A stretch of 64,000 nucleotides of DNA from contig CALESJ010000003.1 in NCBI GenBank assembly GCA_937907025.1, forward strand, positions 33,329-97,328, read 5' to 3'. The DNA is from an uncultured Faecalibacterium sp. (lineage in GTDB: Bacteria > Bacillota > Clostridia > Oscillospirales > Ruminococcaceae). A program made the translations under genes and the position numbers. Under the pieces are notes generated by a model. The model did not search any database. It saw only the letters and a list, made by a program, of their open reading frames with translations, and was not told the origin of the DNA. Shown in pieces: positions 17,853 to 27,144 of the stretch (position 1 is its first letter; every line of letters begins with the position of its first letter).

Positions 17853-20057
17853 TTACGGTTTGGCCACCTGGTTCAGGCGGGCATTGTAATCCAGCAATTC
17901 TTCCTTGGTCAGTTTGTTTTCGCCCATGGTGCCCACCAGGCCGCTCAGGCGCAGCACGGTGAAGCCGCCGATCATCTTGGCAAAGTCATCGCTGTTGGTC
18001 TTGCCGCCCATGCCCACGCGGTCCAGCAGGTCCTCAATGACCTTTTTGCCGTCCGCAGCGGTCATGATGTCGCTGATTTGGTCGTTCAGGGAGAAGAAAC
18101 CTTCCTTCTCGGTGATGTCGAACCAGTTCAGGATGGTGCCCTGTTCCTTCAGGCGATAGGCTTCGTCCGGCTCATCCACATGGCAGATGGTACCGCTGTC
18201 CCGCAGGTCCCCGGCCACGGCCACCAGTTCGGTGGTCCCCTTGTTGGGCACGGTGAAGCGGAAGAAGTGGTCCTCAGCGGTCTGCACGCCCAGAGATACC
18301 CCGTTGGCGAACAGTTCCACCTGCGGCTGGTTGGAGTAGACGGTGATCTTCACCGTGTCGCCGGTGTGGTTGACGAACCGCTTGCCGCACAGATGGACGA
18401 AGGGTTCATCGGACAGCCATGCCTTGTAGGCGTAGAAGGCGTCCTTCTTGTATTTGCGGTCGATGGTGACCAGGCCCTTGTGATTCTGGCCGTTCTCGCC
18501 GCCCTCGTTGCGGGCGTCGGCGCCGAAATCGAACATGTTCCACACATGGGTGGCCCAGATGTACGGCCGGGTGAACAGCTGCTTGATGAGCTCCTCGTGG
18601 TAGTGGGCCTGGTATTCCTCGGTGTAATCGCCCTGCTTGGGGGTGTCGGAATGCCAGTTCAGGGCCTCGCAGCCGTACTCACTGCAGCCGATGGGCAGGG
18701 TGGGATGCTGGGCATGGAAATCGTCGAACCAGGGGCCGTTCATATCGGTGTTGCCGCCGTACCAGCCGAAGTAATGGTTGTAGGAAACGGCGTCCGGGAT
18801 GTTCAGGTAGGGGCTGTTGGTGGGGCACATGCTGATGACCGCCATGACGGTGGGACGGCTGGGGTCCATGGTATGGCACAGGCCGTTGAGCAGGCGGTGA
18901 TTTTCCAGCAGGTCGGGGTCGGCGTCGCCCTTCATGGTGATTTCATTGCTCAGGCCCCACACCACGATGGAGGCGTGGTGGCGGTTCTGCACGATGAGTT
19001 CCTTCATCTGGCTCAGGGTGTTTTCCCGGCCGGCGGGCATGTGCTGGGAAATGTAGGGGATCTCGGCCCAGACCACCATGCCGCGCTCGTCGCACAGGTC
19101 ATAGAAGAACTGGTCGTGCTGGTAGTGGGCCAGGCGAATGGTGTTGGCGCCCACCTCACAGATCAGGTCCATATCCCGGATGTGGTCTTCCTTGCTGATG
19201 GCGTTGCCTTTCTGCCAGCCGTCCTGGTGGCGGGAAACGCCGTGCAGCGGGTAGGACTGCCCGTTGAGGATAAAGCCCTTGTCCGGGTCGATCTTGTAGC
19301 TGCGGAAGCCGAAGCGGCGGCTGACGGCGTCCACCACGGTGCCGTCCTGCAGCAGTTCGGCCTCCACGGTGTACAGGTAGGGGTCCTTGCGGCCGTTCCA
19401 CAGGTGCACGTTGGTGACCTGCAGTTCCACCTTGCCCGGGTCGGTGGACGCCTGGGCCACGATATCGCCCCCGGCATTGCGGATGGTGGTGCGCACGGCG
19501 GCGCCGGCGGCATCGCCGGTGAGCCAGGTTTCCACCACCACACGGCCGCTGACATCGGGGGTGACGCACAGGCCGTTGCCGCCGTAGTAGGACAGGTCAA
19601 AGTGGGTTGCAGGCACGCAGACGATGTTCACATCCCGGTACAGGCCGCCGTAGAAGGTGAAGTCGGCCACCTGGGGGTACACATGGTCGTTGGAGGCGTT
19701 GTCCACCGCAATGGCCAGCAGGTTTTCGTCTTGCAGGGCGGCGGTCAGGTCCACCCGCCAGGTGGAGTAGCCGCCGTCATGGTGGGCCAGCTTTTCCCCG
19801 TTGAGGTACACATCCGCCGAGGAGTTGGCGCCGTTGATTTCCAGGAAATAGGCGCCGGCTTCGGGCAGGTCGGCCTTGTTCAGGGTGCGCACATACAGGC
19901 CGGTGCCGCGCCAGTAATCATTGCCGCCGTCCTGGCCGTCGATGTTGTTCCAGGTGTGGGGCAGGTTGACGATGTCCCACTCGGTGGGGAAGGTTTCGGG
20001 CAGGGCGCCGTTTTTGCGGAACGCCCACTTGCGGTTGATGTTGACGATGTTTCTCAT
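17853..20057 (-). CDS. GH2 glycosidase (beta-galactosidase/beta-glucuronidase type)
   Basis: 734 residues. The N-terminal sugar-binding domain has YWRGTGLYVR and FYGGLYRDV, then an Ig-like domain and a TIM barrel with the acid/base glutamate in WGLSNE (Glu372) and the nucleophile in GCSEYGCE (Glu460). VWNMFDFGADARNEGG follows, as in shorter GH2 beta-galactosidases. There is no signal peptide. Beta-galactoside is the first guess; glucuronide or other beta-linked substrates cannot be excluded. It lies 19 bases downstream of a GPH sugar symporter gene, so the transporter supplies its substrate, and an AraC regulator is divergent. Confidence 0.9.
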   Translation of the reverse strand: MRNIVNINRKWAFRKNGALPETFPTEWDIVNLPHTWNNIDGQDGGNDYWRGTGLYVRTLNKADLPEAGAYFLEINGANSSADVYLNGEKLAHHDGGYSTWRVDLTAALQDENLLAIAVDNASNDHVYPQVADFTFYGGLYRDVNIVCVPATHFDLSYYGGNGLCVTPDVSGRVVVETWLTGDAAGAAVRTTIRNAGGDIVAQASTDPGKVELQVTNVHLWNGRKDPYLYTVEAELLQDGTVVDAVSRRFGFRSYKIDPDKGFILNGQSYPLHGVSRHQDGWQKGNAISKEDHIRDMDLICEVGANTIRLAHYQHDQFFYDLCDERGMVVWAEIPYISQHMPAGRENTLSQMKELIVQNRHHASIVVWGLSNEITMKGDADPDLLENHRLLNGLCHTMDPSRPTVMAVISMCPTNSPYLNIPDAVSYNHYFGWYGGNTDMNGPWFDDFHAQHPTLPIGCSEYGCEALNWHSDTPKQGDYTEEYQAHYHEELIKQLFTRPYIWATHVWNMFDFGADARNEGGENGQNHKGLVTIDRKYKKDAFYAYKAWLSDEPFVHLCGKRFVNHTGDTVKITVYSNQPQVELFANGVSLGVQTAEDHFFRFTVPNKGTTELVAVAGDLRDSGTICHVDEPDEAYRLKEQGTILNWFDITEKEGFFSLNDQISDIMTAADGKKVIEDLLDRVGMGGKTNSDDFAKMIGGFTVLRLSGLVGTMGENKLTKEELLDYNARLNQVAKP

Positions 20058-20076
20058 CAGGGAATGACCTCCTTGT

Positions 20077-21471
20077 TCAGTTTGCTTCTTCGGCGTGCTT
20101 AGCTTTCAGGGCCTGCACGTTTTCATCCACCTGCTTTTTGTGCAGGGGGTACCAGAACCACAGGATGATGGCCAGCAGGGCAAAGCCCAGGGCGGGCACC
20201 AGCACCGAGATGTTGAACACCCCGGCCTGGACCGCGGCGTCGGTGCGGGTGGCGGCGGAGTAGCCCACCAGTTCCAGCAGCAGACCGGTCAGACCGGCGG
20301 AAACCGCCTGGCCCAGCTTGCGGGCGAAGGAATACAGCGCGTAGACGGTGCCGTCCTCCCGCTTGCCATTCTTCAGCTCGGAATAATCGATGACGTCGGT
20401 GATGAGCGCCCAGGACACCATGGAGAACATGCCCAGGCCCAGCCAGCACAGGAACTGGAAGCCCACATACACCCAGACGTTTTCGGGGCGGACAACGAAG
20501 AGGATGAGGTTGATGGCCACAGCGAACAGGCTGGACACCACACTGACTTCGCACTTGCCGAAGCGCTTGGCCAGGGGCTTGACCAGCGCGGCTGCCAGCA
20601 GCATGGCAACCATCATGGCCAGGTTGGAGGCGGACTGGGCGGTGGCGTTGTTGTAATAGTCGGGGTAGACATAGCCGCTCATGTTCTGGATGGTCAGCTG
20701 GGCCAGCAGCATGACGATGGAGGCGGCGATGATGGAGATGAGCGCCCGGTTATGCACCGCGCTCTTGAGCATCTGCCAGACGGAATCCTGCTTTTCGTTG
20801 GTGGCGGGGATGGTCACACGCTCGGTGACCAGATGGTAGCACAGCAGATAGCACACAATAGCCAGCACAGAGGCCACACCGGCGGCCAGGGTCACCCGGG
20901 GACCGACCAGGGTTTCCACGCCGTCCACCTTTTCATAGGCGATGAGGGGCAGGACCACGCCGATGACCACACTGGCCAGGGTGCCGCCCATGGTGCGGAA
21001 GGTGGACAGGGACTGGCGGTCGTCCGGCTCCGCAGAAATGGCGGAGGCCATGGAACCGTACGGGATATTGATGGAGGTGTAGAAGACCGAACCCCACAGG
21101 ATGTACGTTACAAAGAGGTAGACGATCTTGACGCCCATAGGCGCCCCGGCCATACCGCTCTGGTAGATCAGGAAGGACGCCAGTGCCACCGGCAGGCACA
21201 TGCGGCGCAGCCAGGGCTTGAATTTACCGGCCGGGGTGGTACGGCAGCGGTCGCAGATGCGGCCCATGGTCACATCGGTGAAGGCGTCCACGATGCGGGC
21301 CACGGTCATGACCAGGCCCACCACACCGGCGGAAACCCCCATGACGTCGGTGTAGAATTTCATCAACATCATGGTGGAAAAAATAAAGGTAAAATCATTG
21401 CCGAAATCGCCGAACAGGTACCCTACCTTGTCGCGCATGCCAAAAGGCCGTTTCGTGGCACTGCGGTTCAT
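20077..21471 (-). CDS. GPH-family sugar:cation symporter
   Basis: 464 residues from the ATG at 21471, which follows AAGGAG; an upstream TTG overlaps that ribosome site and is rejected. The N-terminus (FGMRDKVGYLFGDFGNDF) and the loop DAFTDVTMGRICDR are hallmarks of the glycoside-pentoside-hexuronide (MelB/XynB) transporter family with 12 membrane helices. It imports a sugar or disaccharide with a cation, probably the substrate of the downstream GH2 enzyme. Confidence 0.9.
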   Translation of the reverse strand: MNRSATKRPFGMRDKVGYLFGDFGNDFTFIFSTMMLMKFYTDVMGVSAGVVGLVMTVARIVDAFTDVTMGRICDRCRTTPAGKFKPWLRRMCLPVALASFLIYQSGMAGAPMGVKIVYLFVTYILWGSVFYTSINIPYGSMASAISAEPDDRQSLSTFRTMGGTLASVVIGVVLPLIAYEKVDGVETLVGPRVTLAAGVASVLAIVCYLLCYHLVTERVTIPATNEKQDSVWQMLKSAVHNRALISIIAASIVMLLAQLTIQNMSGYVYPDYYNNATAQSASNLAMMVAMLLAAALVKPLAKRFGKCEVSVVSSLFAVAINLILFVVRPENVWVYVGFQFLCWLGLGMFSMVSWALITDVIDYSELKNGKREDGTVYALYSFARKLGQAVSAGLTGLLLELVGYSAATRTDAAVQAGVFNISVLVPALGFALLAIILWFWYPLHKKQVDENVQALKAKHAEEAN

Positions 21472-21603
21472 ACTATCACTACTCCTTGCCAAACCTTGAG
21501 AGAAAATTTGCGTTGTCCGGACGTTGATAGTAGTGTAACAAAGTTTCGGGGGTTCTAATTAGAATAATTTCGTGTTAAATCTTCATTATTTTTGTTTTCA
21601 CTC

Positions 21604-21632
21604 TTGTCATTGCGCAGAAAAAAGCGCATACT
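21604..21632 (+). promoter_or_regulatory. Sigma-A promoter of araC-type gene
   Basis: TTGTCA (21604-21609) and CATACT (21627-21632) are 17 bases apart, 46 bases before the ATG at 21679. The spacer contains the inverted repeat TGCGC...GCGCA. The 207-bp divergent region to the symporter gene should also hold the AraC-type binding sites. Confidence 0.6.
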
Positions 21633-21678
21633 AACTGTAGAATTTGACGAATCAAACAGGAAAGGTGGCTGTTTTTGT

Positions 21679-22905
21679 ATGACCTGTCAAAAAGAGTACG
21701 CGTTCTTTTTGCAAATCCTACAAAAGTCGGGCATCGGCAGCCGGGAGTTCGCCCTGCCCCCGGCGGAGGACACCGACATCGAGCTGGACGCCGGGCTGCG
21801 GCGGCAGCTGGGGGTGGAGCCTTCGGTGTTTGCGGGGTGCCGGCCCTTTCTGGACCATCTGGAAACCGGGGTGGTATACCACGTCTGTGACCGGTTTTAT
21901 CTGCATTACCTGTTTCTGGTGCTGCCGGGGCAGACACAGCGCCTGGCGGTGGGGCCGTATCTTTCCCTGCGGCCGTCCCAGAAGCAGATCTTTGAAACGG
22001 CGGAACAGTGGGACCTGCGCCCGGCCCAGGCCCATCTGCTGGAGGAATTTTACGCCACTCTGCCCCGGATCACCGATGCCAGCCCCTTCTATTCCATGGT
22101 CTACTGCCTGTGCGAGATCATGCACGGGCGGCAGGCGGCCGTACGCCAGCTCAGCCTGGAGGACGAGCTGGCCGCGGTGGGCCGGCCGGAGGCCCCCGCG
22201 GACACCGACCTGAAAACCCTGATGCAGCGGCTGGAAAACCGCTACCGCCTGGAGGAGCAGCTGTTGCAGGCCGTGATTGCCGGGGACCGCCTGCAGATGC
22301 ACCGGCTGCTGAACGGGAGCACCATGGACGCCGCCGTGGAGCCCCGCCTGGCCGACCCGGTGCGCAACCTGAAAAATTACTGCATCATCATGAACACCCT
22401 GCTGCGCAAAGCCGCCCAGACAGGCGGGGTGCACCCCCTCTATGTGGACGATCTTTCCCGCACCTTTGCCGCCCGCATCGAGCAGCTGCCCTCCGCCGGC
22501 GCCGCCGATCGTCTGGTGCTGGAGATGGCCGACCAGTACTGCCTGCTGGTCCAGCACCAGAGCATGAAGGGGCTTTCGGAACCGGTACGGCTCGGGATGT
22601 TGTATGTGCGCCAGCATCTGGCGGAACCGCTGAACCTGCACACGGTAGCGGCGGTGGTGGGGATGAATGCCAGCTACTTTTCGGCCCGGTTCAAAAAGGA
22701 AACCGGCCAGACCCTGACCGAATACATCCTGCAGGAGCGCATGCGCCTGGCCATGAATCTGCTGCTGACCACCCGGCTGCAGATACAGACCATCGCGCAG
22801 TACTGCGGGTTTCTGGACGTGAACTATTTTTCCCGGCTGTTCCGGCAGTCGGTGGGCACTTCCCCCACCGAGTACCGCCGCCAGGGCCGGAGCCTGCAGA
22901 TGTGA
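21679..22905 (+). CDS. AraC-family transcriptional regulator
   Basis: 408 residues from the ATG at 21679, after AAAGGTGG. The C-terminal roughly 100 residues carry the paired helix-turn-helix of AraC/XylS proteins (LNLHTVAAVVGMNASYFSARFKK, then IAQYCGFLDVNYFSRLF and SPTEYRR). The long N-terminal part has no recognised sugar-binding motif. Divergent placement from the GPH symporter and GH2 genes makes it their likely activator. Confidence 0.88.
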   Translation: MTCQKEYAFFLQILQKSGIGSREFALPPAEDTDIELDAGLRRQLGVEPSVFAGCRPFLDHLETGVVYHVCDRFYLHYLFLVLPGQTQRLAVGPYLSLRPSQKQIFETAEQWDLRPAQAHLLEEFYATLPRITDASPFYSMVYCLCEIMHGRQAAVRQLSLEDELAAVGRPEAPADTDLKTLMQRLENRYRLEEQLLQAVIAGDRLQMHRLLNGSTMDAAVEPRLADPVRNLKNYCIIMNTLLRKAAQTGGVHPLYVDDLSRTFAARIEQLPSAGAADRLVLEMADQYCLLVQHQSMKGLSEPVRLGMLYVRQHLAEPLNLHTVAAVVGMNASYFSARFKKETGQTLTEYILQERMRLAMNLLLTTRLQIQTIAQYCGFLDVNYFSRLFRQSVGTSPTEYRRQGRSLQM

Positions 22906-22931
22906 ACCAAAACCTGTAAAAAAGCAGAAAC

Positions 22932-22960
22932 GGCCGTTTCCTCCGTGCGGGGAAGCGGCC
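22932..22960 (+). terminator. Terminator after araC-type gene
   Basis: A 10-bp stem (22932-22941 with 22951-22960, one G-T pair) is followed by ATTTCTTT. A second small hairpin is at 23000-23019. No peptide gene was found between here and the kinase stop at 23140. Confidence 0.65.
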
Positions 22961-23139
22961 ATTTCTTTGGTGAGAAAAAGAGAATGTCAATAGGCAGAAC
23001 CGCAGCCGCAAAGCTGCGGGACAGGCCGGGCGGCGTCCCGCCCCGGGGTCCTGTCCGCCGGATGGTTCCGGCTTCCTGTTCAGGATAGCATGGCCGATTC
23101 CCGATTTCCACGATTTTGTCGCAAACGGGGAGTTGCCCG

Positions 23140-24456
23140 TTATGAACGCGGGCGGTTGGGCAGCTCCACCAGATGACAAAACCAGCCGTTTTTGTAGGAC
23201 ATATCATGGCAGCAATCCCGGTACCGTTCCAGGATGGTCTGCACGTTGGCCAGACCGTACCCATGCATGGAAGGGTCCGGCTTGGTGGTGGCGATGGTGC
23301 CGTGCACGATATGCACCGGCAGGCTGCGGTTGCGCACCGAGAAGAGGAAGGTATCTTCCAGAATGGCCCGCACCTCGATCTCCCGCTCGGCCTGCGGCAG
23401 CCGGGCACAGGCTTCGATGGCGTTGTCCATCAGGTTGCTGATGAGCACGGTCAGGTCGCTGACGGGAAGCTGCAGTCCCGAAAGGTCGCTGACCACAAAC
23501 CGCAGGTCGATGCCCTGGCGGTCGGCCACAAAGGCTTTCTGGTTGAACAGGGCGTCCAGGGCGGCGTGGTGGGTCTTGACGGCCAGAAGCCGGTCGGTCT
23601 GCTGGCTGAGCAGGTCCCGGGTATAGGCTTCGGCCCGGGCGTAGTCCTTTTCTTTCAGGTAGCCGTTCAGGCTGACCAGGTGGGCGTTGTAATCGTGGGT
23701 CAGGCGGCGCTGCACCGCGTAGGCGTTGCCCAGGGCTTCCAGGCTTTCGGCCTGGGTGTGCAGTTTTTCGTTCAGCATCAGGGATTCTTCCCGGTAGCGG
23801 GCGCTCTGGGCCAGCCAGTCGATGAGCACCATGACCAGCAGGTTCACAAACACCAGATACACCGTACACACCAGCACCGCCTGCACCGGGGTGCGGCCGT
23901 TGGCGGCGGAGTGCAGCAGATAAACGCACATGCCGGTGGAGCTGAAGGTCAGGCACAGGGGCACCAGCCAGAGCTGCCAGGCTTCCTGCCCGCGCTTGCG
24001 GGGGTGGAACAGCTTCTGGGCCAGCAGAATCAGCCCCATGCCCAGCAGCTGCTCGGTGACAGAGGCCAGAATGAACACCGCATAGACGGTGTATGGTGTC
24101 CGCAGGCCGCCCCGCACGACCTGCACCACCCCGTAGGCCACCAGAATGCCCAGCCCGTTGAGCAGGGCATAGAACAGCCCCGATACCAGAATGCGGAACA
24201 CCACCCCGCCGCTGTACAGGCACAGGCTCAGGACCGCAAACAGCAGCATGCTGAACAGCACCCTGCCGAAGTTCAGCGGGATGGCCCAGAGATTGAGCAC
24301 CAGGCCCGCAGATACCGTGATCAGGAAATACCCGCCCCAAAAGCGCAGACCCTCGGTCCTGCGCTTGAGGAAAATATCATAGAACAGCACCCCGTCAAAG
24401 CATTGCAGCAGGGTGATCAGCACACCCAGCAGCACCCCGGCCGGCGTCGTTGTCAT
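23140..24456 (-). CDS. AgrC/GHKL-type sensor histidine kinase
   Basis: 438 residues. The first roughly 215 residues form about six membrane helices. A coiled-coil region leads to the phospho-acceptor segment RRLTHDYNAHL, then an N-box LISNLMDNAIEAC and a G-box-like MHGYGLANV. This is the GHKL class that includes AgrC and other peptide-pheromone receptors. It shares a 4-bp overlap with the LytTR regulator gene upstream, so the two form one signalling pair. No agrB- or agrD-like gene is visible nearby, so the signal is unknown. Confidence 0.88.
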   Translation of the reverse strand: MTTTPAGVLLGVLITLLQCFDGVLFYDIFLKRRTEGLRFWGGYFLITVSAGLVLNLWAIPLNFGRVLFSMLLFAVLSLCLYSGGVVFRILVSGLFYALLNGLGILVAYGVVQVVRGGLRTPYTVYAVFILASVTEQLLGMGLILLAQKLFHPRKRGQEAWQLWLVPLCLTFSSTGMCVYLLHSAANGRTPVQAVLVCTVYLVFVNLLVMVLIDWLAQSARYREESLMLNEKLHTQAESLEALGNAYAVQRRLTHDYNAHLVSLNGYLKEKDYARAEAYTRDLLSQQTDRLLAVKTHHAALDALFNQKAFVADRQGIDLRFVVSDLSGLQLPVSDLTVLISNLMDNAIEACARLPQAEREIEVRAILEDTFLFSVRNRSLPVHIVHGTIATTKPDPSMHGYGLANVQTILERYRDCCHDMSYKNGWFCHLVELPNRPRS

Positions 24457-25166
24457 TGTTCACACTTCCAGTTCAGGTAGATGGTGCGGATGGTGGCGTA
24501 CTTACGCTGGCTCACCGGCAGAGCGGTGCCGTCATCCAGCAGGACCTCCGCATAGCCCAGGCGGCAGATGTGGGCCATATTGACCAGGTAGCTCTTGTGG
24601 ACCCGCACAAAGCCCGATTCCTCCAGGCGGTGCTCTTCCTCCTCCAGCTTGCCGTAAAAACTCTGCCCGCCCCGGTCTTTCTGCACCGTGTGCAGGCACA
24701 GAAGCCGCCCCCGGCTTTCCAGATACAGCACTTCGCACAGGCGCACCCGGCACACCTCCCCGTTGAGGGCATAGGTATACACATCCTCCCGTCGCTGCAG
24801 CACCCGCAGGGCCTGCTCATAGTAGGCGGGCAGTTTTTCTTTCAGGCGGCTTTTCAGCAGGAAGCGGAACGCCCCCACCTCGTACCCTTCGGGGGAGTAT
24901 TCCACATAGTTGGTCACAAAAATCAGCAGAGCCCGGGCCTGCAGCCGCCGCAGACGGCGGGCCACTTCCACCCCGTTGCTCTGCCCCATATCAATATCCA
25001 GAAAAATGATGTCAAAGGAGGAAATCTCGCTGTCCCCCAGTATGGACGGGTCGGTGCTGATGCACACTTCCGGGTGCAGTTCCCGGGCGGTGTTGTCCTG
25101 CAGCCAGCGGCTGAGCTTTTCCGCAAAGGCGGCGTCATCGTCGCAGACCAGGATGCGGACGTTCAT
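24453..25166 (-). CDS. LytTR-family response regulator (AgrA-like)
   Basis: 237 residues from the ATG at 25166, which follows AAAGGAGG; an earlier in-frame start at 25307 would overlap the promoter. The receiver domain begins MNVRILVCDDDAAF and has its phosphorylation Asp in IFLDIDMG. The C-terminal LytTR DNA-binding domain contains the typical YLESRGR, FVRVHKSYLVN and LPVSQRKY segments. It is phosphorylated by the overlapping kinase gene product and should bind direct repeats upstream of target promoters, possibly the repeat pair just upstream of itself. Confidence 0.92.
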   Translation of the reverse strand: MNVRILVCDDDAAFAEKLSRWLQDNTARELHPEVCISTDPSILGDSEISSFDIIFLDIDMGQSNGVEVARRLRRLQARALLIFVTNYVEYSPEGYEVGAFRFLLKSRLKEKLPAYYEQALRVLQRREDVYTYALNGEVCRVRLCEVLYLESRGRLLCLHTVQKDRGGQSFYGKLEEEEHRLEESGFVRVHKSYLVNMAHICRLGYAEVLLDDGTALPVSQRKYATIRTIYLNWKCEQ

Positions 25167-25224
25167 CCGGCCCCCTCCTTTCCGTTGTTCCGGCCCCATG
25201 CCGGAAGCGTACTGCCTCTTCATC

Positions 25225-25256
25225 GCATTTTTAGCGGTGCTTGCATTTTTTGCGGT
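25225..25256 (-). repeat. Pair of 14-bp direct repeats upstream of the response regulator
   Basis: GCATTTTTAGCGGT (25225-25238) and GCATTTTTTGCGGT (25243-25256) differ at one base and are 18 bases apart start to start. Their position between the promoter and the LytTR gene fits a regulator-binding site, but this is inference. Confidence 0.5.
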
Positions 25257-25278
25257 TTCGCGGTATTTACAACTTTTT

Positions 25279-25307
25279 ATTATACCGTCTGCGGCCCTCT
25301 GCCGCAA
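25279..25307 (-). promoter_or_regulatory. Sigma-A promoter of the two-component operon
   Basis: On the minus strand TTGCGG (25307-25302) and TATAAT (25284-25279) are 17 bases apart. The mobile element end is only 55 bases upstream of the -35 box. Confidence 0.65.
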
Positions 25308-25361
25308 GTACGGCGGTTCTTTCCGCCAAGAAAAACGCCCCGGCCAAACCGGCGGGGGTCA

Positions 25362-25373
25362 TAAGAAAGTAAT
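25362..25373. repeat. Left terminal inverted repeat of the IME
   Basis: TAAGAAAGTAAT, matched in inverted orientation at 33945-33956. It probably forms part of the recombinase binding site in attL. Confidence 0.7.
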
Positions 25374-25384
25374 ATTGCTTTTTG

Positions 25385-25419
25385 CAGGAACGGCATGGCT
25401 TTGGTCATGCCGTTTCCTG
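25385..25419 (-). terminator. Hairpin at recombinase stop
   Basis: A 13-bp stem (25385-25397 with 25406-25419, one unpaired base) overlaps the last codons and stop of the recombinase gene. There is no long T run after it, so it may be a terminator, an RNA stabiliser or part of the attachment region. Confidence 0.5.
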
Positions 25420-27144
25420 TTTCAACAGTTCTTCCACGGGGACAAAGCCCACAAGGTCGTAGGAGATGCGGACGCCCTGTCTGCGCTTTCCGCTGCTCTT
25501 GTCGGGGGCTTCGATGTAGATACCCTTGACAAGCTCTCGCAGGGCGTAGGGTGTCATTTCCTGCAAGTCCTCGTATTTGTGTACCCGCTGAATGAACTTC
25601 TCTAAATCTTCAATCTGTCGTTCCTGTACTTCAATTTCCTGCCGTAAGCGGTGAATATCCACCTTGAGTTGCGCCTGTTCGTCCTCATAGGTCTTGCTCA
25701 TAAGGGAAAAGCGTTCATCGGTGATGCGCCCGGAAACATTGTCCTCATAGATGCGGATAAACAGTCGGTCAAGCTCTGCAAGGCGGCGTTCTGCCTGTGC
25801 AAGCTGCGTCTTGTAGCCACGGATGGCTTCCTCGCTGCTCATTCGTAACCGCTGCTCCATAACCGCCCTAAAATGCTTCTCGTAGCGTGTCACATAGAAG
25901 ATAACCGCTTTCATGTGCATCCAGACCAATTCCTCCAACACAACCGCCCGGATAAAGTGTGCCGAGCAGCTTCCCGTGTTGCTGCGGTAGTTGGCGCATA
26001 CGAAATGGTCTTGCCGCTTCTCAAAGTAGTTGGTGGTACAATACCGCATTTTCGCTCCGCAGTCGGCGCAATAGACCATGCCGGAAAACAAGCTGCTCTT
26101 GCCCGTTTTCGTTCTGCGGTGACGCTGCTTACGGATCTGCTGCACCTTGTCAAAGACTTCCTGCTCGATGATTGCCGGGTGGGTGTTGTAGAAAACCGCC
26201 TGTTTCTCAATGGGCGTTTCCCTCTGCTTCTTGTCCCAGATAGAGTTGGTGTAGGTCTTGAAGTTGACCGTACAGCCTGTGTACTCCCGCCGTTCCAGAA
26301 TATGAACAACCGTGTTGGTGTTCCAATGGTAGGGGTCGGCAGTTTCGGGGCTTGGGGATTTGATGCCCTCCCTGCGTTTGTAGGAAGTGGGGTTAAGCAC
26401 CTTTTCCGCTTGGAGCAGCTTTGCAATCTGCATCGGACCTCTGCCCTCCATGCACAGCTTGAAGATGCGCTTGACTACCAATGCCGCCGCTTCATCCACG
26501 ACCCACTTTGTCTTGTCCTCCGGGTCTTTACGGTAGCCGAATGGAACATTGACGGTCAGAGGAACGCCGCGTTCGCCCTTTGCCTTATTGACAGCACGGA
26601 TCTTGCGGCTGGTGTCTTTGGCGAAAAACTCGTTGAACCAGTTCTTGATGCCCGCAATATCGCTGTCGGTACTGTTGGGGTCGATGGTGTCAAAATGGTC
26701 GTTGATGGCAATATAGCGCACATTGTACTTTGGGAATGTGAAGTTGATATACAGCCCTGTCAGCGAGGAATTACGCCCCAGTCGTGATAGGTCTTTCGTA
26801 CAGCAGACTGCCACTCTGCCCGCTTCGATTTCCGCAAGCATGGCTTGGAAGCCGGGGCGGTCATAGTTCGTCCCGCTATACCCATCGTCCACGAAAAAGG
26901 TTGGGTTCGGGAAACGGTGCTCCTTTGCGTATTGGAGCAGGATCATTTTCTGATTCTGGATGCTGTTGGATTCGTCCTCTTTGCTGCCCTTCTTATCCTC
27001 TTTCAAATCTTCCACGGATAAGCGGCAGTAAAGCGCGGTGATTTTATCAGTTGCCCGTAACATTTCTGTTTCCTCCTTCAAAGGGGCAACTGCCAGTACA
27101 GGATTGGTTGCTTCTATTGTACCAAGAGACTGCGTATTTGTCAT
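25405..27144 (-). CDS. Large serine recombinase (integrase of the IME)
   Basis: 579 residues from the ATG at 27144, which overlaps the stop of the upstream gene (ATGA) and has its own GGAGG. A second in-frame ATG at 27063, also after an excellent GGAGGAAACAG, gives the 552-residue form that starts where relatives start. The resolvase domain begins ITALYCRLS (nucleophile Ser) and includes DGYSGTNYDRPGF and KDLSRLGRN. The recombinase domain (VPFGYRKDP), the zinc-ribbon CADCGAKM and a C-terminal coiled coil follow. The match is to the TnpX/TndX class of clostridial elements, which excise and integrate through a circular form. Confidence 0.95.
   Translation of the reverse strand: MTNTQSLGTIEATNPVLAVAPLKEETEMLRATDKITALYCRLSVEDLKEDKKGSKEDESNSIQNQKMILLQYAKEHRFPNPTFFVDDGYSGTNYDRPGFQAMLAEIEAGRVAVCCTKDLSRLGRNSSLTGLYINFTFPKYNVRYIAINDHFDTIDPNSTDSDIAGIKNWFNEFFAKDTSRKIRAVNKAKGERGVPLTVNVPFGYRKDPEDKTKWVVDEAAALVVKRIFKLCMEGRGPMQIAKLLQAEKVLNPTSYKRREGIKSPSPETADPYHWNTNTVVHILERREYTGCTVNFKTYTNSIWDKKQRETPIEKQAVFYNTHPAIIEQEVFDKVQQIRKQRHRRTKTGKSSLFSGMVYCADCGAKMRYCTTNYFEKRQDHFVCANYRSNTGSCSAHFIRAVVLEELVWMHMKAVIFYVTRYEKHFRAVMEQRLRMSSEEAIRGYKTQLAQAERRLAELDRLFIRIYEDNVSGRITDERFSLMSKTYEDEQAQLKVDIHRLRQEIEVQERQIEDLEKFIQRVHKYEDLQEMTPYALRELVKGIYIEAPDKSSGKRRQGVRISYDLVGFVPVEELLKQETA

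Noticed and set aside
13958..17962. Plus-strand open frame of 1334 codons
   Set aside because: Antisense shadow of the acyltransferase and GTPase-NYN genes; no family motif and no ribosome site.
22961..23139. AgrD-like peptide gene downstream of the sensor kinase
   Set aside because: No start codon with a ribosome site and a short amphipathic/Cys frame was found; the region holds two hairpins only.
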